DNA of 32,403 nucleotides from a virus. Numbering within the stretch: the first letter of the stretch is position 1; every line of letters begins with the position of its first letter. Positions 1 to 8,242 of this stretch are shown piece after piece. Position numbers and translations under genes: made by a program. Below the pieces are notes generated by a model. The model saw only the letters and a list, made by a program, of their open reading frames with translations. It searched no databases and was not told where the DNA came from. Where the stretch lies: positions 1-32,403 of the IMG/VR virus record IMGVR_UViG_3300025669_000132; one strand, given 5' to 3'.

Positions 1-719
1 CAAGCATAACTTATAGTAGGTATGGCTGTTTTGGTCGGATATACAGCACCAGTGATTGACACAGCACAGGTTAAATCGGTTCCGGTTATACTAACATTCA
101 TATAGTAAACATTTGAAGGTGTAGTAAATGCAGAAAAGTTTACAGGAGCATATGCAACAAGAATTCCATTTACGTCAAAATAATATACAGTAGCTTCGGT
201 ATAACCTTTATCATTAACAAGAGTGTAACTAGTAGAAGGTGTAACTCCTATAAGTATTTTATTTCTCATTTTAGTAGAACCAGTTGTATAATCTACATCA
301 CCATTATCATCAAATCCGTATTTCAATAAATTAAGTTTGCCTAGCATATTTGAGAATGTGTCAGAAATATAATCATACTTTTTAGCATCAGGGAATATTC
401 CGATTCTACTATTGAAATCTACCATACTTTTAGAACTAGCTGTTACCGTTCCCTTTGTAGTTCCATCATATTTAAAGCTAGTACCATCTACCCAAGATAG
501 TTTTTGATTAGCAGCGAACAAAGCCCACCCGGTTCCAGCTAATGTTACGGCATCAGTTCGTGATGGTCTAGGACTAAGCAAAGGGAAATTTTTAGTAGAT
601 AGATTTGTAGTAGAACTAAACTGATTATCACCTATCAAAGCATTTTGATTTAGTCCAGCCCATTCAGATATAGTTTTTTCATACTTCTTCTTAATATATC
701 TAGCTTTTACTTGTATCAT
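1..719 (-). CDS. Nozzle-like neck/tail protein, C-terminus off the window
   Basis: The start at 719 lies 3 bp after the stop of the adaptor gene. 239 codons are visible and the frame stays open to the window edge, so the C-terminus is missing. The N-terminal part (residues 1-120) has the style of phage nozzle or stopper proteins: a short strand, then GLNQNALIGDNQFSS, a PLLSPRPSR segment, and a strand ending IFPDAKKYDY. Residues about 146-225 look like an inserted beta-sandwich (RNKILIGVTPSTSYTL, VYYFDVNG, FTTPSNVYYMNV), a pattern I associate with sugar-binding-like modules on tail proteins. Position directly after the adaptor supports a role at the head-tail interface. Nozzle is an inference from order and style; virion structural protein is firmer. 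Confidence 0.6.
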   Translation of the reverse strand, partial: MIQVKARYIKKKYEKTISEWAGLNQNALIGDNQFSSTTNLSTKNFPLLSPRPSRTDAVTLAGTGWALFAANQKLSWVDGTSFKYDGTTKGTVTASSKSMVDFNSRIGIFPDAKKYDYISDTFSNMLGKLNLLKYGFDDNGDVDYTTGSTKMRNKILIGVTPSTSYTLVNDKGYTEATVYYFDVNGILVAYAPVNFSAFTTPSNVYYMNVSITGTDLTCAVSITGAVYPTKTAIPTISYA

Positions 720-721
720 AT

Positions 722-1777
722 TCACCAACCATTCTTAGCTTTAAGAGTGTGTTGTGATGGTCGTCTATTGCCCCACCATAATTCATATTCATATATACCA
801 GCGTTATAAAAATCAATGTAATTATTATATAAATCAAACTCTCTATTCAGTTTACATATTTGAGCATAACAATAATCGTAATATATATTGTAGAAACTTC
901 TACCTAATAAAAGTTCTTCTGTATCTACTGATTTTTCAGTTCTTCTAGCTCTATATATCATTTTAATCGAGGGTTGTTCAATCGTAACTGCCGCCGATTC
1001 TACTTGGGCTGTAAACGTATCTTCTGCAAAGGTTAATACATCTTCACCAACATATGATACAATGGCACTTTTATTATTAGCGGTTTCATCTGAACAATCA
1101 GAAACAACTATAACATCACCTGATATAAAACCCTTGAAATCAGACCCAGTAGTATATATGCAATTAGTTTTAATTGATACAGTTCCGGTTTCGGCTTGTG
1201 CCTCAAATGTGCCGGTGTCGAATGTTAACACACTAGCACTAACTCCAGTTATAGTTGCAGTTTTATTATTGCCAGTTTCGTCTATACAACTATTGATATG
1301 AACAACATTGTTAACAACGAACCCAGCATCAACAAACGAAGCACCAGTAGTCGTTATAGTATCACTAGCAAACGTAAGTTCGCTCGCACCACTTGTGTAT
1401 GAAATTGCTTTAAATGTTATCTCGTCAGTTCCACTAACGTATTCAACATCAGAAATTGTTGGGACTGGATAGATATTAATCTTACCATCTTCATAAAAAT
1501 ATGAATTATTCATTTTATATTCAGCCGAAGTATTTTTCTCGTATTCAATGCCATCAACATATAAAGCTATTACATCTTCAAACAGCACACCGGTTGGCAA
1601 GGAATACTGATATAAGTTTTTGGTTCTATTATAATACTTAACAGTTTCCTCTTTGTGTATTTGCTCATATATACCAAGTTCAACATCGTTAACCCATGAA
1701 AGCTTAGTTGCAGATGTGTAAGCATTAGGAAACCTAGAGTCAAGTTCGGTAACAAATGTAGCAACAGTTGTAGCCAT
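722..1777 (-). CDS. Head-tail adaptor (T7 gp11-like / tail tubular A type) with a duplicated inserted domain
   Basis: 351 residues, with the start supported by GGTGGTGATATAG-ATG. Residues 1-106 and 270-351 look like the two halves of a helical adaptor: N-terminal helices, a short beta segment ending INIYPVPT, then IKMIYRARRTEKS and a long helical C-terminus rich in Tyr. Between them (about 107-269) lie two tandem repeats of about 60 residues sharing G-x-V-I-x-V-S-x-C-x-D-E-T-x-N-N-K and VLTF-x(4)-TF-x-AQ-x-E. These look like small beta domains exposed on the virion. The gene lies between virion-type genes and the nozzle-like gene, as expected for the ring that connects portal to tail. The adaptor assignment rests on order and fold style, not on a catalytic motif. 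Confidence 0.6.
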   Translation of the reverse strand: MATTVATFVTELDSRFPNAYTSATKLSWVNDVELGIYEQIHKEETVKYYNRTKNLYQYSLPTGVLFEDVIALYVDGIEYEKNTSAEYKMNNSYFYEDGKINIYPVPTISDVEYVSGTDEITFKAISYTSGASELTFASDTITTTGASFVDAGFVVNNVVHINSCIDETGNNKTATITGVSASVLTFDTGTFEAQAETGTVSIKTNCIYTTGSDFKGFISGDVIVVSDCSDETANNKSAIVSYVGEDVLTFAEDTFTAQVESAAVTIEQPSIKMIYRARRTEKSVDTEELLLGRSFYNIYYDYCYAQICKLNREFDLYNNYIDFYNAGIYEYELWWGNRRPSQHTLKAKNGW

Positions 1778-1792
1778 CTATATCACCACCCT

Positions 1793-2083
1793 TTATACGT
1801 TTGCGTAATAGCAGACACATTCTCCACTTGTTAATGTTATCGAAGTCCATTGTCCGTAAACTGTTGAGCCAGCAGGTATTGAATCTAATGTAGCAATTCC
1901 AGGACTTGTAAATCCAGTATTAGTTGTGGCAGCAGCAACTACGGTTTCAGTAAGAGCTGATATAGCATAGAACACTTTACCAGTCCCAGAAGCAGTAGCA
2001 TCTGTGCCAACAATAGCAACTCCACCATTACCACCAATTACATTTTCTTGTAACTCTACTAATCTAGCACTTGAAGTATTCAT
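1793..2083 (-). CDS. Small virion-type beta protein, unknown function
   Basis: 96 residues. The start is supported by AGAGGATAAATA-ATG. The protein is Gly/Ala/Thr/Ser-rich with alternating hydrophobics (KVFYAISALTETVVAAATT, GSTVYGQWTSITLTSGECV), typical of a small beta-barrel or beta-sandwich without signal peptide or membrane segment. Proteins of this type commonly sit between capsid and neck genes in tailed phages, usually annotated only as hypothetical. A head decoration or head-completion role would fit but is not shown. The gene is tightly packed before the adaptor, whose ribosome binding site lies in the short gap. Confidence 0.65.
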   Translation of the reverse strand: MNTSSARLVELQENVIGGNGGVAIVGTDATASGTGKVFYAISALTETVVAAATTNTGFTSPGIATLDSIPAGSTVYGQWTSITLTSGECVCYYANV

Positions 2084-2103
2084 TATTTATCCTCTTTCTA
2101 TTT

Positions 2104-2346
2104 CTATTTATTCTTTCTTGCACAAACGCCATATTCCCAAGCGTGTTCATGTACTTTCCCACAAGTTTTACATATTGCTTTAGGTTTAGTTTCAATTGAT
2201 TTTGCCATATCATCTAGCTGTTCTAATTCAGATAATCCCAGTTCTATGTTATTGTTGTCATTAAGTTTTTCAAGTTCTAGTAAAATTGCATATAATATCT
2301 CTTCTTGTTTTCCAACTAAGTTCCATTTATTATTATACTTGCTCAT
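2104..2346 (-). CDS. Small protein with C-terminal Cys/His cluster
   Basis: 80 residues. The start overlaps the previous stop (ATGA), which implies translational coupling. The N-terminal part is helical and acidic. The C-terminus carries C-x2-C-x3-H-x-H-x7-C (CKTCGKVHEHAWEYGVC), a likely zinc-binding knuckle. I do not recognise the family. Its place in the structural operon suggests a morphogenesis helper, but there is no direct evidence. Confidence 0.7.
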   Translation of the reverse strand: MSKYNNKWNLVGKQEEILYAILLELEKLNDNNNIELGLSELEQLDDMAKSIETKPKAICKTCGKVHEHAWEYGVCARKNK

Positions 2347-2648
2347 AACTCACCTGAAAATTTCTCATATAAATCTAATAGATCCATAGTAGCCTTACCT
2401 TGTTCGTCTAACAATTTCAGATTATTAGTTATTGTTTCTTTTTCGCTTAGACTAAAATCTATTGTGCAGGATAATTCCTTGTCCCACTTATATTGATCAT
2501 CTTCTAGCCTCATTCCAGTTTCGGTTATTTCATCTTCAGTTAATGTTAATTTGTTTTGTAATCCACGAATAGTTTTAAGTGTTAAGAAATTACCTTCTGT
2601 TGGTAATATATTATAAAGTTTTATTCTTTCTAATATTCCTAAATTCAT
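2343..2648 (-). CDS. Conserved phage protein of unknown function, alpha-helical
   Basis: 101 residues from the ATG at 2648, which has GGGAGGG just upstream. An in-frame TTG four codons earlier lacks its own site and is not preferred. The sequence starts MNLGILERIKLYNILPTEGN and is predominantly helical and charged. Similar small proteins occur in tailed phages, often near head or neck genes, but I know of no assigned function. The stop overlaps the start of the next gene by 4 bp. Confidence 0.7.
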   Translation of the reverse strand: MNLGILERIKLYNILPTEGNFLTLKTIRGLQNKLTLTEDEITETGMRLEDDQYKWDKELSCTIDFSLSEKETITNNLKLLDEQGKATMDLLDLYEKFSGEL

Positions 2649-2666
2649 ATACCCTCCCAAGATATA

Positions 2667-2685
2667 AGGGGAGACTAGCTCCCCT
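2667..2685 (-). terminator. G+C-rich hairpin after the 222-residue virion gene
   Basis: On the minus strand AGGGGAG/CTCCCCT form a perfect 7-bp stem with loop CTAGT, directly after the stop at 2691. Only a weak T-rich stretch (TTATATCTT) follows, so it could be a leaky terminator, an attenuator or an mRNA 3'-end stabiliser rather than a full stop. It lies immediately upstream of the next gene's ribosome binding site. Confidence 0.4.
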
Positions 2686-2690
2686 ATTTG

Positions 2691-3359
2691 TTAGCTTCTA
2701 TTTGTAGCTGCGTTAGTACACATAACATAATATGCAGTACCATTTTCTGATATAATCTTTATTGAATGTGTAATAGTTTGAGTAGTGTGTGCTGCGAATA
2801 TAGTTCCATTAGATGCGTTTGGTATTACAGCTAAATTGCTCATTTTTACTGCACCATCGTCTGTAAATCTCATAAATCCATGAACAGATGGCATAGTGTT
2901 TCCTGTTGCGACATCGGATGTAACATGAAGTGCTGATAATGCACCAACTAAAGTTCTAGTAGCAGCAGCTGCCCCAAGTGTTGCTCTAAGACCTGAACCA
3001 GAACCGGTTACAGTTGCTCCTGCATTAATCTGCATTGTAGCATGAACACCACTAGCATAACTATAACCAGTTCCAGTTACAATAGTGTACGCTCTAACCC
3101 CATCACCATATCCAGTAGATGCTATGGTACCACCTAAGGTATGTTTCAAATACATTCCACGACTATCGCCACTTGTAGCGGTAGAGGTTGAGTATGCTGA
3201 TATAAATTTAGTATCTGCTGTAGATGTGGTAAAAGGTACAGCACTTGTTCCTAGTTTTAAGTTACCACTAGCGTCTATTACGTTTACTTCTGAACCAGCT
3301 TTACCAACAGCAAACCCGCTAGTTGTTGCCGAAAATCCTTCGTTATGTTTATATGACAT
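2691..3359 (-). CDS. Virion-associated beta protein, possible decoration or fibre protein
   Basis: 222 residues from the ATG at 3359, which has AAAGGAG eight bases upstream; an earlier in-frame start is less well supported. It begins MSYKHNEGFSATTSGFAVG and continues with KFISAYSTSTATSGDSRGMYLKHTL. This Gly/Ser/Thr/Ala-rich beta pattern is one I associate with conserved virion proteins next to capsid genes in uncultured Firmicutes phages. No signal peptide or membrane segment is visible. It directly follows the major capsid gene and is bracketed by RNA hairpins (3384-3428 and 2667-2685), consistent with separately tuned high expression. Decoration or head-fibre function is inferred. Confidence 0.65.
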   Translation of the reverse strand: MSYKHNEGFSATTSGFAVGKAGSEVNVIDASGNLKLGTSAVPFTTSTADTKFISAYSTSTATSGDSRGMYLKHTLGGTIASTGYGDGVRAYTIVTGTGYSYASGVHATMQINAGATVTGSGSGLRATLGAAAATRTLVGALSALHVTSDVATGNTMPSVHGFMRFTDDGAVKMSNLAVIPNASNGTIFAAHTTQTITHSIKIISENGTAYYVMCTNAATNRS

Positions 3360-3383
3360 TTTAACAGCTCCTTTCAAAGAGCA

Positions 3384-3401
3384 GGGGGATTTTACTCCCC
3401 C
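3384..3401 (-). other. G5/C5 hairpin between capsid and virion-protein genes
   Basis: GGGGG and CCCCC flank an 8-nt A/T loop; no T-tract follows on the minus strand. It lies between the capsid stop and the next gene's AAAGGAG. It is probably an mRNA stability or processing element rather than a terminator. Confidence 0.35.
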
Positions 3402-3405
3402 AGTT

Positions 3406-3428
3406 AATATTTAGTTACTGTAAATATT
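3406..3428 (-). other. A+T-rich 8-bp inverted repeat just after the capsid stop codon
   Basis: AATATTTA and TAAATATT are perfect arms around GTTACTG (plus-strand reading), 4 bp past the capsid stop. Together with the adjacent G5/C5 hairpin it forms a double-hairpin junction after the gene expected to be most highly expressed. Confidence 0.35.
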
Positions 3429-3431
3429 TAA

Positions 3432-4334
3432 CTAAGATGTCGGATTCTGTCCATAGACCCAAGTATAGTCGTCAAATCCGTACGCAAAATCTAAAATTAG
3501 CTTAAATTTTACAGATTCTGTATCAAAGTCAGTTTCTCTTTCAGGTTTAGGTCTACGCCCATAGTACCAGTTAAGGTTCTCCGTCATTTCCATTCCTGCG
3601 ATCATAAACCACTTTTTACCTGTGATGTGTGGATTGTACATTACCTGGAAGTTACCACTATAGATATTGATGTTGAAGTCAGCTTGGAAAGCATCATACT
3701 CTCCACCGACAATCTGTTTAGCTGTCTTTAGCTGTTCTGTTCCAACTAAAAGTATATTAGGAACTACCCCAACTTTTAAGTCGCCTTTGTCATCTCTAAA
3801 ACTCATCATAGCTTTTCTAGTAGTTTCAAAGTTGGCAACATTTAGTGCTAGTGTACCTTCATTACTTTGAGTCGTAGCATCTGTAGGACTGTAAGGATGT
3901 GCTGTAGAACACAAACCAACACTGTCGCCTCTACTAGTGAAACTATCGTCAAATGCGTTGTTAAACACACTTGCACCATAGTATTCTTTAGTCTTATAGA
4001 TAGCATCTGCTGCTTTTATAGTACGTTTAGCAATTTCGCCAAAGTTACCTTTGTACCTAAATATTCTTTCATCTAACTGAATACCAGTTGAGTATCTAGC
4101 CTGTCTGTAATCAGTTTCGTATCCCTTTGAGTAACCGTCATATTCAACTGTTCCACCCCAAGGTGCAGCTTTAGCCATAGATCCGATTCCTAAGTGCCTA
4201 GTTTCAAGCATATCAGTATCAGAGATCGTGTACAGCTGTTCCATATAGTTCGGCAAGTTGCTCTTTCTCACGTCATAAATCTTATCAATTCTATCTTCTA
4301 ATTCGGTATATTGTTCTGGTGTGATTATAGCCAT
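3432..4334 (-). CDS. Major capsid protein, Mu gpT-like / HK97 fold
   Basis: 300 residues, start supported by AAGGGGGAATAACTA-ATG. The central region reads LCSTAHPYSP, then TRKAMMSFRDDKGDLKVGV, ILLVGTEQLKTAKQI and the closing strands MYNPHITGKKWFMIAG. This order (a T/S-x-H-P motif, a helix, then an ILLVG-type strand followed by a helix) is typical of the Mu-type major head subunit family. Length suits the family. It follows scaffold and decoration-like genes, the usual order for procapsid assembly. A long N-terminal helix with acidic residues could be a scaffold-contact arm. Confidence 0.85.
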   Translation of the reverse strand: MAIITPEQYTELEDRIDKIYDVRKSNLPNYMEQLYTISDTDMLETRHLGIGSMAKAAPWGGTVEYDGYSKGYETDYRQARYSTGIQLDERIFRYKGNFGEIAKRTIKAADAIYKTKEYYGASVFNNAFDDSFTSRGDSVGLCSTAHPYSPTDATTQSNEGTLALNVANFETTRKAMMSFRDDKGDLKVGVVPNILLVGTEQLKTAKQIVGGEYDAFQADFNINIYSGNFQVMYNPHITGKKWFMIAGMEMTENLNWYYGRRPKPERETDFDTESVKFKLILDFAYGFDDYTWVYGQNPTS

Positions 4335-4348
4335 TAGTTATTCCCCCT

Positions 4349-5029
4349 TTATATTGCTAGCATATGCTGAGCGTATTTGTGTAATCTCAACTGCCAGTAG
4401 CTTAAGAATTTGTCAGGGGCTACATCGACTAGTATTAGCCCTTCTCCTGCACTCGTATCCCAATCAACATCAGTTGCATCGGAAGTTAAATCCCAACCAA
4501 ATTCGCCAATGGCTCTAGGTCCAGGACATAAGTAAGCAGTATCACCAGAAGCAAACGCTCCTGTCTGTGTTGCGAATGTCAATGTTCCACCTGAACCAGT
4601 TGAATCAGTAATAGCTATATCAGTGCCGTTCAGCGTAGAGTCAGCTGCACAAGCAACTATATGTAGTTTTCCTCCTATCCAAAGGTCATCTGTTGCAGGA
4701 AGTAATCCAGATACTACAAAAGTAGTTGTGCTTCCTCCAGTTGCGGTTATTACGTTTGTTGATTTAAGTGAATATACAGCACTAGGTGAAGTAGAAATTC
4801 TACATTCATATTCGTTTTTCTTCCCAGTACTTGCTGCGTGTGCCGATACCGCTACACCAATAGCAGGGTTATCAAAATCTGTAGGATCTGCTAGAACTAT
4901 TACCCCTGTTCCGGGTGTAAAGTCTACTATTTCCCCTTCTTCTAATACCGTAGCTGTAGGTATATACATCGGTTTGACGAAAGGTACTTTAGCACCATTT
5001 CTATCATAAGCCCATTTAAAACCAGCCAT
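4349..5029 (-). CDS. Capsid decoration-like protein upstream of the major capsid gene
   Basis: 226 residues, start supported by AAAGGAGAATAATAAT-ATG. The N-terminal part has the pattern of small head-stabilising beta proteins (IPTATVLEEGEIVDFTPGTG, IGVAVSAHAA). A middle segment (about 105-165) resembles an inserted beta module: GGKLHIVACAADSTLNGTD then GTLTFATQTGAFASGDTAYL. The C-terminus is aromatic and basic. The position between scaffold and major capsid is where decoration or head-stabilisation proteins are usually encoded. No enzymatic motif is visible. Confidence 0.65.
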   Translation of the reverse strand: MAGFKWAYDRNGAKVPFVKPMYIPTATVLEEGEIVDFTPGTGVIVLADPTDFDNPAIGVAVSAHAASTGKKNEYECRISTSPSAVYSLKSTNVITATGGSTTTFVVSGLLPATDDLWIGGKLHIVACAADSTLNGTDIAITDSTGSGGTLTFATQTGAFASGDTAYLCPGPRAIGEFGWDLTSDATDVDWDTSAGEGLILVDVAPDKFLSYWQLRLHKYAQHMLAI

Positions 5030-5050
5030 ATTATTATTCTCCTTTGTTAG

Positions 5051-5905
5051 TTATTTCCCAGTCTCTTTTAAGTATCTTCCAAGTGATTTGTCCAACATTC
5101 TTCCGAAAGAGCTAGGTTCCTTTTTAGTCTGTTTCTTATCTATAGTATCCCCTGTGAGATTTTTAGTTCCACGTTTGAGATTGTTTGCTGCTTGTTTAGT
5201 CGCATTGTCTTTAGCTTCCTTTTGTAGTTCTTCGTACTTACCTGACCTCATGTATTCACCATAAGCCAAGGTATAAGCACTATCTACATTTAGTTGTGGT
5301 GCATCTTTAAGTATCCTGTCTATTCTAGGTTCTAATGTGCTAAAGAGTGGATCACCCCTAACCGAATCTTTCTCTTTCAAGATTCTTTGTGCTGCGTTAA
5401 ACGAGTTTGTTTTAGCTTCCATTTCCTTAACATACTTTTGTGCGGCTACCATTGCGGGAGAGGTTTCAATCAGTTTCAGGATATCTTGTGGATCATGTCC
5501 ATCATCTTCAAATCTCTGTATTAGCACCTTCCGTTGCAATTCAATTTCATCAGTAGCTGCTTTCTCTTTGGCAATGTTCAGTTGTTGTAACAATTCAGCA
5601 TTTTCTCGTCTAGTAGTTTCTAACTGTTCCTTAGTATGGTCATATTGCAAACCTTTTTGAATATCTGTTTTCCACTCACTCTTGGGAATTTTCTTCTTTT
5701 CCTTTAAGTGATCTACTTCCATAAATTCTTCTTCTACTTCGGGTTCACTAGATTCTACATCTGTTTTGTCTGTAATCTCTCCAGATACTTTTTCCGATTT
5801 TATTTCGTCTGGTTTGTTTTCCAGAAAACTAAAATCAATATCTTTCATCGGATCTACTGCTGTTTCTTTTGTCTGAATTGGTACGTCTTTCATTTGATTA
5901 GGCAT
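5051..5905 (-). CDS. Capsid scaffolding protein
   Basis: 284 residues. The N-terminal third is acidic and low-complexity (EPEVEEEFMEVDHLKEKKK). Then comes a long predicted coiled coil (about 85-190: TKEQLETTRRENAELLQQLN, then DEIELQRKVLIQRFEDDGHD), and the tail is basic (KKQTKKEPSSFGRMLDKSLG). Acidic N-terminus, central coil and basic C-terminus that docks on capsid protein is the classic scaffold layout. The gene lies between portal and capsid. The product should be inside the procapsid and absent from mature virions. No protease domain is visible. Confidence 0.8.
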   Translation of the reverse strand: MPNQMKDVPIQTKETAVDPMKDIDFSFLENKPDEIKSEKVSGEITDKTDVESSEPEVEEEFMEVDHLKEKKKIPKSEWKTDIQKGLQYDHTKEQLETTRRENAELLQQLNIAKEKAATDEIELQRKVLIQRFEDDGHDPQDILKLIETSPAMVAAQKYVKEMEAKTNSFNAAQRILKEKDSVRGDPLFSTLEPRIDRILKDAPQLNVDSAYTLAYGEYMRSGKYEELQKEAKDNATKQAANNLKRGTKNLTGDTIDKKQTKKEPSSFGRMLDKSLGRYLKETGK

Positions 5906-5962
5906 TGGTTTGTCTGCCTTTCTTCTTTTATTTTCAATAGGGTTGGTTTTCCCTAATGATTT

Positions 5963-7900
5963 CTATTGAGCTTGATTTATCTGTTTAACATCAGCAGAGT
6001 TCATTTGTTTTGGGGCTTGCTCGGTAGCTTGTTTGGCTTGCATATCTTCCATTTCTTTTAGAATCATCTCTTTATCCGGAAGTTTTCCGTCTATAATAGT
6101 ATCCCAGAAAGCTCGTATTCCCATTCCTTTGCCTACCATAGCCATTGCAATCTGTTCAAAATGCTGCCATGTTTGTGGTCTTTCATCTACTATCTTAACC
6201 TTCATATCATAGTCTGGTACATAGTATTCAATATCGCCATCACTATTGGTATATGAGTTCATTATGTCCTTGTTTACCATCTTTCCGTACTTAACTTCTT
6301 TACTTTTGTCCATAGATTCTACTGTTTCTTTTAGCTGTATGAGTGCTGCAAGTTGAGCTTTCTTATCTTGCATTTTTATTATATCTTTTATCCCAGTATA
6401 GACCAGTTTCATAATAACTCCACTCTTATCGCCTCTGATTCGGTATTCTCTTTCTTGAGTGTAGTTTTCTGATATCCTATTTATTGTAAGTTTAGTCATA
6501 TCTATCATAAATCCTTCTAGTATTCCAAGCTTACCCTTGTTTCTAACATCAGCTCTAGCTCCCAAATCTCTAACAGAAGCATATGGTACATTAGCACCAG
6601 GGCTTACGCCCTGTGCAATAGCTGTGTTCTGTGATGTCGTATCCAAATTCTCTTTCAATTGAACCATAGCAGTTTGCAAACTTTGTGGAACTATTACAGG
6701 ATCACGTTGTTTTATCTTCGCAAGCGAGTTAACTTCTAATGCTTCTCCACCAGTGTGCATCTTAGCTTTATAATCTCTCATTTGAGCATCACTAAATGCT
6801 CCTTTTTCATATAAGTATCCACCAAGACCTTGCAATGACATAGCTTCTAATTGAATATCCATCAGCTTGTTATACATTATCTGTGGATTCATTATATTTC
6901 TAACTTCACCATAACCATATGGATTACGCTCATCCTTATATAATACCCTGTATACAAACGGATACAAGCCATCCTCGTTCACATATGGTATGTATTCAAG
7001 TAGTATATTACCAACTACGTATGCACAATGTACACCATTTATACTACCATTAGCCATATCATTATACATCTTAACTTTAACTGGTTCATCTTTAAACTCT
7101 TCTGCTTTATCTAAGAAAAGTTGCTTGTTTTCTTCTGAAACAAATTCGGGTTTACCTTTATGCCAATGTTCTATTATCGTAGCTTGATTAGGTCGTTGTC
7201 CTTCTGTCTTGTTTTTAGAAACATCATCATAATCTTCAATCGCATTTTTACCAAGTTCCCATGTATCTTCTATAAATCCCATCTTTTTACGATAGACTAA
7301 ATTGATAAACTCCTGTTCCTGAAATCTCCTTTTTAAATCCCTTATAGCTGGGTCAAAGTAAATTTCGTCTTTATCTTGGAATTGAACAAGGACTTCGCCC
7401 ATATATGAAGTTGGACCAGAACCACCTATAAATCTAGGATCCCATACAACTTTGCCTATCAAGATTCCATACTGAATAAATTGTAATACGGTTTCTTTCC
7501 ATTCATCTTGGTACTTGTTTATGTACGATATATACGATATTGTGTCTTGTAATACATAAGCTTTAGCATCATCAGAGTGTTCCCGACCAGATATGTCTGT
7601 TTGTGGTGTAGAAGATGTTAGACCATCAACAATATTCATTAGCGTAGGTAATATAAAATTACTAACGCTATTAGGTCTATTCGTCTTATCCTCGTTTGAA
7701 ATTGGTGATAATGAAGTATCCCATTGATCACCTTTTGTTATTAAATATTCATCATCCCAATAATCTTGCGTTTCTGCACGATTACCACCGACTGCTATTT
7801 GTTGGCTATATGTAACATCGTTCACAAATTGGGCTTCTTTTTTATTATCAGCCTTAGTTTGCTTTTTCGTGTTCTTTTTATTTTCGTCATGTCCGAACAT
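5963..7900 (-). CDS. Portal protein
   Basis: 645 residues, start preceded by GAGG eight bases upstream. Typical portal features are present: an early TQDYWDDEYLITKGDQWDTS segment, the polar FILPTLMNIVDGLTSSTPQTD stretch near 85-105, a central wing/stem region (NPYGYGEVRNIMNPQIMYNK) and a helical Gln/Lys/Met-rich C-terminus (EMEDMQAKQATEQAPKQMNS). Length fits large portals of this head type. It forms the dodecameric DNA-entry ring on which terminase docks; TerL is encoded just upstream and scaffold just downstream. Confidence 0.85.
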   Translation of the reverse strand: MFGHDENKKNTKKQTKADNKKEAQFVNDVTYSQQIAVGGNRAETQDYWDDEYLITKGDQWDTSLSPISNEDKTNRPNSVSNFILPTLMNIVDGLTSSTPQTDISGREHSDDAKAYVLQDTISYISYINKYQDEWKETVLQFIQYGILIGKVVWDPRFIGGSGPTSYMGEVLVQFQDKDEIYFDPAIRDLKRRFQEQEFINLVYRKKMGFIEDTWELGKNAIEDYDDVSKNKTEGQRPNQATIIEHWHKGKPEFVSEENKQLFLDKAEEFKDEPVKVKMYNDMANGSINGVHCAYVVGNILLEYIPYVNEDGLYPFVYRVLYKDERNPYGYGEVRNIMNPQIMYNKLMDIQLEAMSLQGLGGYLYEKGAFSDAQMRDYKAKMHTGGEALEVNSLAKIKQRDPVIVPQSLQTAMVQLKENLDTTSQNTAIAQGVSPGANVPYASVRDLGARADVRNKGKLGILEGFMIDMTKLTINRISENYTQEREYRIRGDKSGVIMKLVYTGIKDIIKMQDKKAQLAALIQLKETVESMDKSKEVKYGKMVNKDIMNSYTNSDGDIEYYVPDYDMKVKIVDERPQTWQHFEQIAMAMVGKGMGIRAFWDTIIDGKLPDKEMILKEMEDMQAKQATEQAPKQMNSADVKQINQAQ

Positions 7901-7910
7901 TTATTAGACC

Positions 7911-8174
7911 TCACATATAAGTATTTTTTCTTTTTAATTTACCATCAATAGTTTGAACCATTTCAGGTTCAGAATAACCAATATTATTAGACTTAATAAC
8001 TTTAGTATCGACAAAATCAGTTAGTATCTCTATAAATCTTTGTATTTTAGTTTCATGTTCTTTATCATCAGAATATTTTATCTCTTTGATTTTCATAGCC
8101 ATAGCAAATCCTATGCGAAATGAAATAACGACTGCTATCAACGCACTTACGAACATAATTGTGTAAAAAAGCAT
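7911..8174 (-). CDS. Small single-pass membrane protein
   Basis: 87 residues from the ATG at 8174, chosen because AGGAGG lies just upstream; an ATG seven codons earlier has none. One hydrophobic helix (residues about 2-25: FYTIMFVSALIAVVISFRIG) is followed by a charged cytoplasmic-type domain. No lysis enzyme is adjacent. It sits between TerL and portal, an unusual place for a holin, so its role is unknown. The 68-bp gap upstream contains a candidate promoter. Confidence 0.7.
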   Translation of the reverse strand: MLFYTIMFVSALIAVVISFRIGFAMAMKIKEIKYSDDKEHETKIQRFIEILTDFVDTKVIKSNNIGYSEPEMVQTIDGKLKRKNTYM

Positions 8175-8209
8175 AGAACCTCCTAGTACATTCATATGTT
8201 ACCACACTA

Positions 8210-8238
8210 AAACTACCACAGATATTTAAATCTGTCAA
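8210..8238 (-). promoter_or_regulatory. Candidate internal promoter upstream of portal block
   Basis: Perfect TTGACA (8233-8238), 17-bp spacer, then TAGTTT with an extended -10 TG (TGGTAGTTT). The -10 is weak. A near-palindrome CAGATATTTAAATCTG overlaps the spacer and the motif TTTAGTGTGGTAA follows, so the site may be regulated. It could boost the portal-capsid genes independently of terminase. Confidence 0.45.
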
Positions 8239-8242
8239 GTGG

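Noticed and set aside
7911-8174. Holin assignment for the small membrane protein
   Set aside because: Only one membrane helix is seen, there is no endolysin nearby, and its location between terminase and portal is atypical; left as unknown.
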